From contig NC_135247.1 of the NCBI RefSeq assembly GCF_947623445.1, positions 15,502,501-15,566,500 of the forward strand: DNA of 64,000 bases, written 5' to 3'. The notes beneath the pieces are model-generated. The model was given only the letters and a program-made list of their open reading frames with translations, had not been told where the DNA came from and did no database searches. Position 1 is the stretch's first letter. Every line of letters begins with the position of its first letter. Both the position numbers and the translations under genes were made by a program. Origin of the DNA: Clavelina lepadiformis. Its lineage: Eukaryota > Chordata > Ascidiacea > Aplousobranchia > Clavelinidae. Shown piece by piece: positions 29,566 through 42,380 of the stretch.

Positions 29566-29626
29566 ATACTTCACAGCATGAATTGTAAGTTTATACCATT
29601 TGAAGTAGTTGTTGTAAGTTATTTGG

Positions 29627-29713
29627 GTCTAGTATACAAGTGCACAACCACTGGACACCTTTGTATATTACTCCAATTATAACGTCATCTAGTTGTGCAC
29701 TTGTATACTAGAC
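29627..29713. repeat. Perfect 22-bp inverted repeat (foldback)
   Basis: Left arm 29627-29648 begins GTCTAGTATACAAGTGCAC; right arm 29692-29713 is its exact reverse complement over all 22 bp. The loop is 43 nt. The perfect match implies a recent foldback MITE or selected structure. It lies between the THAP-like exons and the opposite-strand transposase-like fragment. Confidence 0.8.
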
Positions 29714-30139
29714 TCAAAAAAATCAGTGTCTCCTTTTTTATTTTTTTAGAAAGATCGCTTCAGTTATTTGTGGTGTTTTTAAGGAATTAGTTGTACAAGA
29801 AATGATCAAGTTGTACAAAAAACAAATAAATCCACTATGTATTGCATTATAACGTTTACCTCTACACCACCAGAAGAAAGTTCCACTGTACAGCACATAT
29901 ACTGGACACATAATTAACATAATAAGTAGAACTGAGCACTTCAGAAATAACACCAGTAAAGTTGATTATTGTTGGAACTTTGAAGCTTTCTCTACTGTAT
30001 TTTAAGTAAATCCACTTAATAAAATTAAAAAATTTTTCAGATAGATAATGTAAAGCACCATATTTTTTTTCATAATAAAAGTTTTCCTTTAGGGAACAGT
30101 TGACGTAACTGATTAATAACATCTACTGAATTGAACTTC

Positions 30140-30628
30140 TTAAGCTTTTTGAGCTTTTTGTATCACATAACCCCCCAAATATTTGATAGTTTCATTTTCA
30201 AAAGATTTTATTGCCCCGACAGTGTTTGTAGATTCCGAAACTTTGTCTTTACATGTGGTTGTAATAATATCTAAAAGTTTTTTAAGGCATAAACTTTATT
30301 ATTATTATTGGCAAAAAAAGTATCAGCGTTACAACATACTTCAGGGAATTGCATCACAAGATTATCCTTATTTCTAGTTTTCGCAAAATCCTTAATCCAA
30401 ATTGTAATTGTTTTTTCCCAATATCTTGGAGCTGATAATTTTTCTAAATTGGTTTTCATAGGATCTCAAATTCGCACTCTAGATTCCTAGATTTCTCAAC
30501 CTTGACTTCACTGGTTCCATTGACAGTAGTAGACAGTGTTTCACAAGATAAATCTATGCTTATTAGCTCATTTAAAATTTCTTCAGGAATGAATTCCCAT
30601 TCTACCTCGCTCAATCTGCCGTCTGACT
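30140..30628 (-). pseudogene. Degenerate transposase-like fragment
   Basis: The minus strand reads, with frame changes, SDGRLSEVEWEFIPEEILNE, then PRYWEKTITIWIKDFAK and NADTFFANNNNKVYAL, then SESTNTVGAIKSFENETIKY followed by LGGYVIQKAQKA and TAA. The final IKYLGGYVIQK resembles the Y-x-x-GY-x-x-RK block seen in several cut-and-paste transposases. At least one frameshift lies near 30455-30470. Orientation is opposite to the THAP-like exons, so the two are not simply one gene. Family assignment is tentative. Confidence 0.35.
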
Positions 30629-33600
30629 TTCCATTTTATTCTTATGTTGATTTAATAAATACTACACTAGGTTGAGATAAATATAATAGACTACTAGTCT
30701 AGGAGATTTATCCACCAAATCACGCAATTAGCGGAGAAGCTATCAGGCGTGACAAACAATACAATATCATAATGGAGCAATGGAGTTGCACTACCAGTGT
30801 AGAGAGTGCTATGGTAATAGACATTGACGGTAAAATTGTAAAATTGACAATTTGCTTTGGATACTACATTCGTGCTTACTCAGTGGAATCCAATACAAAT
30901 ATTGACAATATAAAACTTTGTGTGCTATGTGAAAGTAATTTTATTGGTTTGATTAAACTGTTCAAAAATAAAGCAGGAAAGTAGAAACATACAATTTATT
31001 AAACTGGGAATAAAGTTTATAAACCAATTGAAGACAACTTTTACGCATGCATTTTTAACCCTCATCAACCTAAATCAATCAACAAGAAAAGCCTGATAAT
31101 TTTTAGACTATATGGTCAAAAACAGGAATATAGCTTTGAAATTTTTTTGCTAGCAAATTTGCAAATTTACGTCAGATTAACTTGCATATTTCGGTGCATT
31201 CCCAATTAATTTTGTAAATTACATGAGGTAATACTGGAAGAAGATACCTTGTGTAGCAGAGTTTTTCTAGATCTCCATTCGACATGAAATAGCCTAGATC
31301 TAAATAACAGTTAACAATATTCACATGGTTGTTCACAATGTTTTGTAAAGGTGCTATGAGAGGCTGAAACGGTGTACTCTTTGAAATCGGGATCACTTCA
31401 ATGGCAATGGTCTTTTGTAGTTTATATACTTATATAGCTTATACTTGCAATGAAATAGTAATGTTGCTGTGTTAAAACTTGTAGTTGAACGAAGCGATCA
31501 TACTATCAAGTTAAGCAGTTGTAGCATGTGGTTGGTTGTAATTTCTGGTTTATTGATTACTGAATTATTATCAGTCTCCAAAGTCGTGTAAGCTTTTCAC
31601 TACTGGAAAGTTCAATTGTTTTATTGCAGACATTACTTAGCGGTCGCTTCAGTTTAAATTATTTGTAATTTGACTGCTTATATAAGCTCAATCGCTTACA
31701 TGATTAATTTGATGTTGAATATTACCCAACTGTCACTAGCTAAACTGCGTAGTTAGCTTGAAATCAATAAGAACAAATGTCGACATTGATTTAACCTGAT
31801 TATATTGATTCTTCATTGGTGAAACATAGCATTGAGTCAAGACAGCAAAATAACCGTCTCCTCGACTGGGTTTTAGTAGAATAAAGAATCCTATTGGGTG
31901 TGAACCATTACAGCGTACAGCTATGCCAATTAGCACCGGATATCACATCACAAAGAATCGAACACAAAACGCAGTCACAAGCAATCAACAGGAAATTGTT
32001 TGCAGGCTGTTTAGTGATTGCAACTTGTTTTGGGAAATTTATGTCTTGTGACTGTGAGTAATGCCAACATAGTTACTGAGGTCACATAATTTTACTGTGG
32101 ATTTGCAATTTTTTGTACCTCTTTTAAACTTGCGGTCGCCTAACAGTTGCTTTAATTGCAGAGTATTGCCGTTTTCAACAAGTCTTGTGTACGGCAAGTA
32201 ACTAAAATTGACAAGTGCAGATGTGCAAAAATGTTTGCATGCACTTGTAGTTCACTCTTAGGTGCACAATTACGTATAGTTAGTGTACACAGTTTGACTA
32301 ACTTATACTTTATATCAATTAAAGTGGGCACAGAAGTTCTGCCCAAGTCACCAAGTGCTAAAGTGCGCCACCCCTGCACACTTGGCAAATTTTCCAGTTT
32401 GAAAGCGCGCCACTGTTGCTCACGGAAAACTGTATTGAGTTTGAGTACCCCTACTTAAAACTCTGCAGTCTGGGTAGTTGCCAAATCCAAACCAAAATCC
32501 GTGGTTGTTTATATTGTGAGTTGTGACTCAGTTGTTGTTGTACTTCCAATGAAATTTGGTCACAGCTATAGTTCAAGGTTATAAAGTTAGAGCTTGGGTT
32601 GCTTTTGTTTGACCTAAATGTGTATTGAATGAGTCTCTTCTCGAGTCGTGATGTTTTTCACAAGGGTGTTGATATTGACTATTCAAAGGTTATTCACAAA
32701 AATGTGCAATTTATTGATATCATGATAAGTCATTTCAATTCCACTGAAGTCTAGAATAACATCATGAGACAGCAACACCAGACCATTATTATTGAAAAAG
32801 ATAACTGAAAACCAGGGTGCATTTCATGCCATGCATTACTGGTTGTCAAGGTGAACTATTACCTAGAAGTATATTTAATACATATCTGTGTGGGATATAT
32901 TTCTTTTCTTTTATACTCTGGCTCTGATACTATATTCAGTCCATGGAAGCATCAGAGTTATGTGTTCTGAAGTAGAGATTGTGATACTTGTTACTTCAGT
33001 ACATGTGGAGTTTTAAATTCGTGCTGTGTGCACTAATTCATTGTTTGTTGCACAGGGAATTTTTCTACCCAAAACTGCACTGTTTTCAAAATTTAGTTAA
33101 ATTGTCATCATTGCATAGGATATATGTTGATATCCTGTTTTATATCCTTCAGGTCATGCACAAACATAATGCAAATGCTGTGTTGCATATTTATTCCAGT
33201 TATTAGTCAGCAATTTCATTGTTATTGCAGAATGTATTTCGCCATAATGCATAACACCCTAAAGTCCTTTTTACCCTATTTGTAGTCACATAAACGATAG
33301 TGTCAGTGATGTATTTTTAATAGCTCTACAAGTGTCTTAATTAAATATTGTAAATTTTTTTGGTTATAATATACATCAATATGCAGCATCGAATTGTAAA
33401 TCGATTGGTTTTGTTTAAAAACTAGTAGTACGGCATAGACACTAGGTTTGTATTATTTTGCTTTGCTTTGGTTTTTGACTGTTCTGTCAGGAAGTACTTG
33501 TTAATAAGGAAAACTTAAATAGTTACAAAATTATATGATATTTAGTAGTATCAGTTTATACATTATATGTGCAATTTATATTGTTTTGTTTAACCTCAGG

Positions 33601-33683
33601 CATATGTGTCTGATTTGATTCTAAGTTGCAAGGAACTTGGTTGATTGATTGATTGATTGCAAAATTCTACCAAAACTTGAAAC
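30629..33683. other. Intergenic region, no gene recognised
   Basis: Short open frames only. A stretch at about 32159-32460 has hAT-like ends (CAGAGTATTGCCG on the left, ...AAACTCTG on the right) but no target duplication. A (TTGA)n run at 33643-33658 lies just ahead of the cystatin B start, probably in its 5' UTR. Confidence 0.45.
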
Positions 33684-35619
33684 ATGGAACAAGCTCCTCA
33701 AACACATCCGGGTGGTTTGGGAGGAGAAAAACCTGCAACAAGTGATATTCAGCAATTATGTGACATGGTAAGCAGTTAATCATCAGGAAAAATGTTCGCG
33801 CATAATCAGGAAAACCTTTATAAATATATATGTGTGATATTTATTAATATTGGGATCTCAAAATTAATTTTAACATTCTGAGAACAGATTTCCCAGGGGT
33901 TTTTGTCAAACAATTCCAAGATTTACAGCATAAAAGAAAAGGCACACACAGACCATATTCAAAAACTTATTAACTCATTTTTAAATCAAAGAAATAGATA
34001 AAAACACAAGGAGCTTAACTGCCCTCTGTACAACTTGCAAAGATTTATAACACTTGATAAAATAAAAAAAGCTTTGATGGAAATAGACAGTTGTGCATAT
34101 TGCCAAAATCATGCTACAGTATGTATTCACAGGAGTTGACTTATTGGTTGGTTATGCATAGTGCTAAGCATTATTGACACTGAACATTACAAAGATGCTT
34201 TTGGAAAAAAATTCAATATTGATATTTAGACACACAGAGACAAAAACAGTATATTCAATTAAAACTTTGAAGTGACTACCTGTACTTCACTAGCAAATTA
34301 AGAGATAAACGGCATGTTTAGGTACGATAAAAGCTTTTAACCAATTAAATTCCTCTAATAACGCTACAAGGTTTAGCTTACCACAGTATAGATAATCTTT
34401 GTCAGTTGCTGATAGCATTCATGGCAACTTAACGTTTTGGCAGGAAAAAAACGCTTGAGATTTACAATTTTGGTCAATAAAATAGATTTGGATTTGGCCT
34501 ACTACTTGTCTGTAAAACAGTTGGCTGGTAATACAAACTGTTGTAGTATAAAATTTATTCTCGTATATATACATATCAAATGATAGTGCGCACCTTGAAC
34601 TTAAATAACATTTTTGTGAAACATCTTTCCAGAAATAAATTAAGAAAAACCTGTTAACCAGAGCTTAACTCTGTCCAATGATGAAAGATTCCAAATTTGG
34701 CACTGATTAGTGTGTAGTTTGACCAAAATTGTTATCTGTAATGATACTTAAAACGTTTGTGTTGAAAAGTGTAGCCGTAAGGTAATTCTTTCAATGTGCA
34801 TCTCAGGTAAAAGCTGATGTTGAAATGAAGATTGGTAAGAATGATGAATTCGTAGCAGTTACCTACCGATCTCAAGTGGTGGCAGGCACTATGTTCTTCA
34901 TTAAGGTAATTTTAAGTGATATTGTTCTGGATGTTTCGTATCTTTATTCGATTTAGGTCAATTTGTAGATCTGGGTATAAGTTCCAAGTCTTTTCTGAGT
35001 CTTAGTTTTTTCTCTGTTAACTGCTAAAGCACTCTTTTTGACAATTACTAATTTTTATAATTTTACAAAATCAATTTTAAATTTATACAGGCTCCATTCA
35101 AATAATTTGTTTCAGTGGGGATTGTTTTCTGCAAATGTGCCAGGTTGGCAGCTCTTGAGTTTTTCTAAGTTGCCTTTGAAACGATATCAATTAGTTAGAG
35201 TTAAGGGCAAGTACTGGACAAGTGAACCAGTCAACTTAATGAATTGTTGATATTAAGAAATTAAGCAATTATTGCACAAATGTATCGCAGTCTATGACAT
35301 GACTAATGGTTATGCGAAGTCACTGAAATGATGGCTGGTATTTGAAACAAGTGTGGATGTAGGTGTAGGTTAAAGCCAATATTAATGTAGTAGTTAGCTA
35401 CCAGGTAACGCTGTTGATATTTGCGATATTGATAGTTATTCTTTCATTTTATTCTCGTAGAAACTGTTATGAATGCATATAGTATGAATTTTTGTGCAGG
35501 TGTATATTGGAGATGGAAAATTTGTGCATGTTAAGATATTCAGGAATCTGCAGCAGCAGCCATTCCTAGAGGGTTTGCAGGAAAATAAAACAGAAAATGA
35601 TCCCATTGAATACTTTTAG
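33684..35619 (+). CDS. CSTB: Cystatin B / stefin
   Basis: Three exons, 33684-33767, 34807-34905 and 35500-35619, all phase 0: the canonical stefin gene structure. Product is 100 residues; vertebrate stefins are about 98. Stefins are cytosolic tight-binding inhibitors of papain-like cysteine proteases (cathepsins B, H, L, S). Seen: the N-terminal glycines before PATSDIQQLCD, the central QVVAG first-hairpin loop inside VTYRSQVVAGTMFFIKV, VGDGKFVHVKIF-like strand (IGDGKFVHVKIFRNL), and the C terminus DPIEYF. No signal peptide, as expected. AATAAA at 36287-36292 ends a ~0.7-kb 3' UTR. It lies 1.5 kb from the stefin-like array, on the opposite strand, and is probably the conserved single-copy member. 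Confidence 0.95.
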
Positions 35620-36286
35620 TATATTAAGCTCAAAATAATCATGTAGGAATATTGCTTTCTTTACCAAATTTTGCTCATTTATCACTTGTTGTCGCTGCAT
35701 ATTTTTCCGATTGTGCATTATTTAACTTCAAATGCAGTAAATATTTTCTGAGACAGCGGGATTATGTATATAACATGAAAGACTTATTTTTTCATGTGAA
35801 GAAAACTCCATGATATTTTATACAAGATGCCAGCATAGTATTTTGTGCCCTGCCATGTGCTCAATTAGCTTCCATAAATTGTAGTAAACTATAATATACA
35901 TTGACGTACGCTCCTATGCATCAACACTTGACATGCACTTGCCTACGATATATGTGTCCGAATTGCCTGCCAATATAATAATTGAAGCAATATTGTAATC
36001 TTTTGGACTCTGGTCATGTGTTTTTAGTTATTTTATTACATTTTAAAAATTCGCCCTTACCGATCATGATTGACTGTGGCTATATGTGATTGTTTGCTAT
36101 TGTAAAATGTGCAGTAATCGGATAAATACACAACTTGAACCTGAATGGCCGTTGCGACCATATGTTGTTTAAGCGTAATTAGGAAATGTCAACCTGATTA
36201 TTTTCTTTGTAACTTCTGTTACAATTACAGTCTGTCTATATACTGTCTTGCTCTTAGACTCTTGTATACTGTGTTGGGCTACAGAA

Positions 36287-36292
36287 AATAAA
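36287..36292 (+). promoter_or_regulatory. Polyadenylation signal of CSTB
   Basis: AATAAA about 670 nt after the CSTB stop, the first canonical hexamer on the + strand after the stop that I noticed. Confidence 0.5.
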
Positions 36293-37112
36293 GTTTCAAG
36301 GTACAATATATAACTGTAGCAGAATCCGCTGTTGAGAAATCTCTGACAGTGTGTTTTTGCTACTTGCGCAAAGGCAAAGTTTGATCTGTTTTGATATTCA
36401 TAAAAGATAAAATGCTTACAAACAAGAATCCAGTATTTGTGACGAATTTTTGTGCCTTTGTCCAGAATGCTTACTTAAGCGAGAAATTGCTGTAGTTCAT
36501 TTAAAGGTTACCTTATGCATGCAGAGCGGATATTTTATGTTATATTACACCATGATTTTACCGTGCTGTTTATAAAGAATGTAACCTTCCATGGTATGCA
36601 GAAAAACCTTTTTCCCCAAATTATGCATAGTAAGTCATTATCCAGACTCGTTTTTGCCTATAAAAACACATTCCAGGTTAGCATGCAGTATTTATCTTGG
36701 TGATCCATCGCTTTGGTTGGTTGGCGGCAGTCTTGAACGGCGTATTTTGAGTTCTCACTGTAGCTAGTTCGTTACTGTTATTGAAATAGTTGTTACCAGG
36801 GCTTTGGAGCCGGAGCCCGGATATTAATTAATATTATTAATTAATTAAATTAATATTGACACAAAACGGCGTTTGCAGACAAATGTCAAATCTTGACTGT
36901 TTGGAACTGGCACAGCGGAATTTACTGTTTGATCGTAACCCAATATTGCTATATTTGGCCTAGTTTCGTGGTACATCTTAGTCGTTCAATTTATTCTCAC
37001 GAAAAATATTAAACGTTTTTCCGATTACAAATAAAATATATAGATATCATACATATTAACACGTTGTAACGTGATGTTATAAGGACATGTTGTCAATATT
37101 ATCAGCTTCTGC
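36293..37112. other. Left boundary of the stefin array
   Basis: Between CSTB and the array. An AT palindrome-rich stretch (ATTAATTAATATTATTAATT and neighbours) occupies about 36820-36860. Sequence homologous to the 3' flanks of the other array members starts right after it at about 36862, so this is where the duplicated material begins. Confidence 0.5.
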
Positions 37113-38981
37113 TTAAATGTTCTTGACATCCTGAAGCACATAGTTGTTTTGAAATGTTTTCAAAACAATTATAAGAATGTGTCGTCCATCTCCAATGTCG
37201 ACCTGGAGATGATAAAACGGTAACAATTAAAATTACAGTTACCGTCCTACAGCATTTATGTATAAGGCTGAACATCACAATATTTTTCATTTAAATTTCT
37301 GTGTAAATCGAATTGGGTCGTAAGTTCTGCGAAAAATAGTAATACGAATCGTAATATGACGTTGATATGTGAAGTAAATCATATTTCATATTTGTCCACA
37401 TCGTAAGATTACTGAAGAAATGTTGTGCTGATAACATTCCTACCTTTATCTGAAACAAGATCATTGCCTCAAGTACATGTAATACTGCCACGAGTTGCTC
37501 ACGATACGACACTGCGACGAACTTGTTGAAAACTTCGTTGGTTCGCTTTTCGACCTCCGGTTTTACCTATACCCAAGCGAAAGCAAGTACATATTGTTTA
37601 ATATGTGTTACAAAATTATTTTTAATTTTTCACTTTATGTTAATCAAAGAACGAAATATTCTCCTGTATTTGATTTATCATGAAAATATTGAAACTTACA
37701 ATGTTAGCAATTTCCTGAATCCGTTCCGTAGCTGGTAGAAAAGTGGAATCACCATCTTGTAAAAAGTTGTTGCTGTCAAATGGTTCAATTGGATCGGATT
37801 CTTTCACGTTTGTCTTGACTCCCTCAAGCAGAAATCTTTGTTCTACGTTCCATCAAACTCTGATGATGATGTAATTTCCATCACCGACATCAATCTGAAA
37901 AGAGTAAAACATACATCAAACTTTGACTATGCGTTCAATTATTTTTGTATCAAAATCAACCAACATGACAAAAAACATATACAATAAAGAAACAGTACGA
38001 AAATGGATCAAACGATTGCTTTCTGAAATACACTTATGAAGTTTTCTTGGTTTCCTAAATTTTTGAATAACGCAAAGTCAAGCTTGGAAAAGATTGTGTT
38101 CAAATGAAAATACCGGAACATTTATTGTATTTATTTTCGGTAAATAAGAAAGTTATTCATTCACGGTTTTAGGATAACTTGAAATAAATTCAAAAGCTTA
38201 AACATGTTTTTCCAAGTTGAAATTGGTGTATGCAAACGTGCAATCTTACCTTGATGTAGTACAAAATTCCTGCTACTACTTGAGATCTAAAGCTGACAGC
38301 AAAGTAGCGTTTGTATTTCTCTCCAGTTTGCTTTTCCACTTCTGGTCTCACCTGCATACGGCATAAGGATTGAACTCAAAACAAGCATTGGAAATGAAAT
38401 TATACAATGAAGTGAGTAATTGTATAGACCATATCGAGAAAGGTACGATATCGTTGTGAAGTATGCTACACAATCACACCAACAAAATTAACCAAAATAT
38501 ATTCGTACGGGGGTGTTCAAATGGCGGATCTCGATCCGGATCCGGATCTTTTCAACTTTTTGTGTGGATCTTTCAATATAGTCTTGAATCAATCTTGCAG
38601 CTGTAGCACAATTCACTTTTGACTTTTAGAAAGTTATAAATATGTTGTAGACCCTACAATGTAGGGTACATTTACATAAATAAGGCAACATAAAAATTAA
38701 AGCATGTCCAGTATGTTTACTATTCGTATTTAGTGGATCATCACGTTGTCAGGTTTGGTTGTGGTGGATCAAGGCAGAAAAAATTTGAACACCCCTGAAA
38801 TTCGTATAATATATAATTATAAAATCGCACTAACAAAATTAACCAAAATATATTCGTATAATATATAATTTTACAGCCTAACTTGCAATCATACAAAAAC
38901 TGTAAAACTTACTCCTATTGCAATTACATCAACAACCTCCGTCGCTGCGCGTTGAGGTGAAAGACATCCTGGGCATGACAT
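37113..38981 (-). pseudogene. Array copy A: two-domain stefin with nonsense codon
   Basis: Five exons on the minus strand: 38913-38981, 38250-38351, 37700-37894, 37444-37566, 37113-37202, each phase 0. The layout is that of intact copy F: domain 1 (exons 1-3, with RSQVVAG), a linker, and domain 2 (end of exon 3, then exons 4-5, with REQLVAV). In exon 3 the codon TGG of IIIRVWW is TGA (37853-37855 on the + strand), ending translation after 70 residues, just past the QVVAG hairpin. All splice sites remain. A MITE has also entered intron 1. It is either a recent pseudogene or a locus making a truncated stefin lacking its last strands. A sequencing error at this base is the other possibility. Confidence 0.75.
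38508..38797. mobile_element. MITE in intron 1 of array copy A
   Basis: Ends GGGGTGTTCAAATGG... and ...TTTGAACACCCC, inverted repeats typical of hAT MITEs. It contains repeated GGATC/GATCC motifs. The homologous introns in copies B (46190-46205) and F (52433-52445) lack it: there the sequence runs ATATTCGTATAA or a close variant uninterrupted. Flanking ATTCGTA on both sides fits a target duplication. The flanking stretch ACCAAAATATATTCGTATAA is itself repeated after the insert. Confidence 0.75.
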
Positions 38982-39993
38982 GATAAATTGTTTAAGTTAA
39001 TCCGAAACGACTTAGTAACCTACTGATCAAATATTCAACACTATTACTGCGTATGCCTGTATATGCTGACCAGACTGTATCGTTGTTGTGCAAATGTACT
39101 AGCTTTTATAGATGATTTACCTAACAACAATGATATGTTATGATGATATAAACTGCTGTATATGTAAATGTCTTGTTGTGATCTGGGTTTGTTTTGCATT
39201 CTGCTGGTGATGTAACAAATGTGACAACACTTCACAAAGCGTTTAGTTTTATTGGAGCACTATTGTTACATCTTGGTTCATCCTATAGTTGTTTATATCC
39301 TGTAATTTATCGTTTCTTGTGACCTTATTATTTGATGAACTCGATTTATTGTGTTTTGTGGCTTACATTTGGTCTAACTTATTATTATTATTATTAACGA
39401 AGTTTATATTTTGCCATCGATATTATTCACAAAGATTCCCTTGATATTTAAATTTAAATGTTGCGCAAGTTAACAGTTAATTAACTTACTGTAGCTCTTC
39501 TTCCTATTTCCCACCTGTAAAGTTGTTTATTTCACAAGTGAAAGCAGACATGTAGTTATGATGACAGAGTTGAGTCATGACAATATAGACAGCAATTATA
39601 TGTTATGATGATATATACTGTTGTATGTAAATGTCTTGTTGTGGTCTGAGTTTGTTTTGCATTCTACTGCTGTTAGATGACTGGAAAGATACGTACGACG
39701 TTGTATAACGTATACAGCCAAAGAAGAAATCGAAGGAACCATGGTATTTCGATGCGGTACAATGTCTGATTAAACACATACATAAAACATCTTGCGTTTC
39801 ATTTTAAATTGAAACTATTCTTGCTTTAATCATTCTACTGCTGAATTCTACTGAATAATTCTACTGCTTTTAGGTGTTTGGTAAATAAGTATAACGTTGC
39901 GTGACGTACACAGCCAACAGAGACTATACATGGTTCGATTTGCTAGAGTCCCAAATTTATGAAGACTATCCAATTAACAAATTTTAAAATTTT

Positions 39994-40095
39994 CGGCTGG
40001 ACATTTCGGCCGAGTGGTTATAGCGCCATTCTTGCATTAAATGCGTCTCATGTGTTCCGTGTTCGATATCCAGTGGCCCTATAACGTCTTGAACA
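39994..40095 (+). repeat. tRNA-like element (SINE head), copy 1
   Basis: Contains a pol III A-box-like TCGGCCGAGTGG at 40006-40017 and a B-box-like GTTCGATATCC at 40061-40071 at tRNA spacing. It does not fold as an intact tRNA that I can see and has two homologues in the array, so it is more likely a tRNA-derived SINE or pseudo-tRNA copied with the duplication. Confidence 0.55.
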
Positions 40096-41701
40096 AAGCT
40101 TTCACAACGCTTGCTCATGTTCATTAAACCTGGAGGATAGTTCTAAATTCGGGCGGTATTATATCAAAAATAAAACCCAAAATAAAAAATGTGTGACAAT
40201 CGTAACTTGCACAAAGACTAGCTCTGTGGAATGACGAGCGATAAGGAACCATCGCCGGGTTTAAGTCGTGCAAAAACTTTCCTAAGTCTGAGAATAAAGT
40301 TTTCCATGCTATACGACTTTACCAACATTGAACCCCGCAAGTTTGGGGCGAGTGTGTGGTTTACAAAACGTTTCGCCTTACATTCCTTGCCACCTGCACA
40401 TTTTCTGCTAATGACTGGCAAACTGCTTTGTCGCTGAAAGCTTTTATAGACGCTCATCAACGGCTTTTAGAAGATAAAATTTTTCCAGTCTAACAACGTA
40501 CACAGGGAGTTTTGTTAGCCAACGTAAAATTTACAGGAAGTGCTGAGTGGGCAGCGTTATATCGGGGAATTCAGCATTGCTCAAAGTTTCCAGAAGTCCT
40601 GAATGATTCACAATTGATGCTTCCTGAAATCTTTGATTGAATTTTGTGGGCATGTCTGTGTGTATGTTCATCTTATTACAGGAGAAATTGTTTACAAGTT
40701 AATATTATTTCAATAACTAAAAAAGTAAAACATTAAGGAATTGAGGCCTTCACATAGCAAAAGTACTGTATATGTTGCCAATAAAGTTCTCGTCAGGAAA
40801 TTTTACACAATTAATTTCGCAAATAGCTTATTTAGGACTATGCCATTATGTCATGCCTTTAGACTTAGATACTATGCCGTGAACGTATCCATAGCAACAG
40901 GGAAGATTTTGAAGTACAGTAAAATAGACCCTAAGCCAAACAATATACTTTATCTCCCACATTTCAACATTGTGATAATTACATAATTTCCTACAGAAGA
41001 TCCAATGCAAAACCCTAAAAATTAGAACATTTTTAATGAAACTTTTATTGCTGTGTTATCGTCTGTTATCAAAACTCTTTTATCATGTGTAGGTTCATCT
41101 TTAAAATTTTAAAACTGTTGATGACAGAAGCAATTCAATCTAATTTGATGAACTTTTACAATATCACAATACAAGAATGTGGGTGAGCCAAATGATTGAC
41201 AGCTGTCTCATTTATGGACGACCTATGCAAGCAATTAAACAATTTAATAGACGGATGTAAAACTTAGGAAGTGTTGATTGTGAGGGTTGTTTTAGATACG
41301 GATGCATCTATGCTCTTTGCATTTCTGAATTGACAACTCCCTAAAAGGTTTCAACAGAATATAACAAATGAGTAATATTTACTATTTGGCAAAATTTAGT
41401 GTATTTTGTCGACGCATTTGAGCGCGTTCAGTTTACCTCGTTGATTGTTGGTCATTTCACTTACTGATAAGAGCACAACAGAAAAGATCAGGAAGTCCAC
41501 TAAATAATCGTAAACAAAGAGATTGTTCTTAAAGGGAAATTTTCCTTATGAGGGCCCTTCACAGAAAAGTCGCCTAAATACCTCGGCCGCAATATAGCAA
41601 CACAACAACATAATACACCTATACCACTGATTACAAGTTCACAGTTTCACACTGCCACAAAAATACTGTGTTCGTCAGTTAGTTCGGGGGTAAAATCGTG
41701 C

Positions 41702-41779
41702 GTGGTTTGAACCATGCGTGGGTTGAATCGTCCAGGGTTAAATTGTCCACGTTTGAATCGTTCGTGAGCTGAATCGACC
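41702..41779. repeat. Degenerate 15-16-bp tandem repeat
   Basis: About five units on the theme GTGGGTTGAATCGTCC: GTGGTTTGAACCATGC, GTGGGTTGAATCGTCC, AGGGTTAAATTGTCC, ACGTTTGAATCGTTC, GTGAGCTGAATCGACC. Not present at the equivalent position near copies B or F. Confidence 0.55.
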
Positions 41780-42100
41780 TAGAACCAAACTCTACACATT
41801 AACATGCTGCTGCAAACATTTACAACTTTAGATAATTATCGCTAATGGTTCATTTCAATCAGTTATGTAATTTTTTAAAGTGTTATGTTTAAGTGGTAGT
41901 AAGAGGAAAACACGCCATATGAGCAATTTGGTGCTGGATGAAGCCATTGACACCAACATGCTAGAATGGACAAAAATCGTCCAAACATGTGTAGATCTAC
42001 TGTAATTGTGTTAACTTAAGATTAAAATTTTTAAACATGCTTTTCTTGTTTCAACTGAAGAAAATTTTTTAACAAATAACCCGATATTAGATATACTGTA

Positions 42101-42380
42101 CAGTAAAACTCCGGTAAGTCGACCACCCACAGGACCGTAGTGAAGGAGGCGGGGTCATAACCAAAAGAGCGAGTGCTGAAGCTTGCTGTTTTCTATTGCT
42201 ATTGCTGCTATTCAGTGACTGGCAGGCTGCTGTTTGTAACATGACTGCAGGCTGCTGGTCGCGACGTAATCAATAGCAGTTTAGTTTTTCAGCAAAGTGA
42301 GCAACTGATTTGGATTTTTCCAAGAAAAGTGTACATTGGTTTTTAGAAAAAAAGATAATTAAAACTTGTTTGTGTGAGCG
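42101..42380. repeat. Dispersed repeat with pogo/Tigger-like terminus
   Basis: A terminus CAGTAAAACTCCGGTAAGTC preceded by TA resembles pogo-type elements. The following 42170-42350 (GCTGTTTTCTATTGCTATT..., GCAGGCTGCTG twice, GACGTAATCAATAGCAG, ACATTGGTTTTTAG) is related to the inverted copy at about 28360-28565. No transposase is present. Confidence 0.45.

Noticed and set aside
32159..32464. Possible hAT MITE with CAGAG ends
   Set aside because: The terminal repeats match only weakly and TTTAATTG on the left is not repeated on the right.
41702..41779. CRISPR-like repeat array
   Set aside because: Units are 15-16 bp, degenerate and without spacers, in an animal-type genome.
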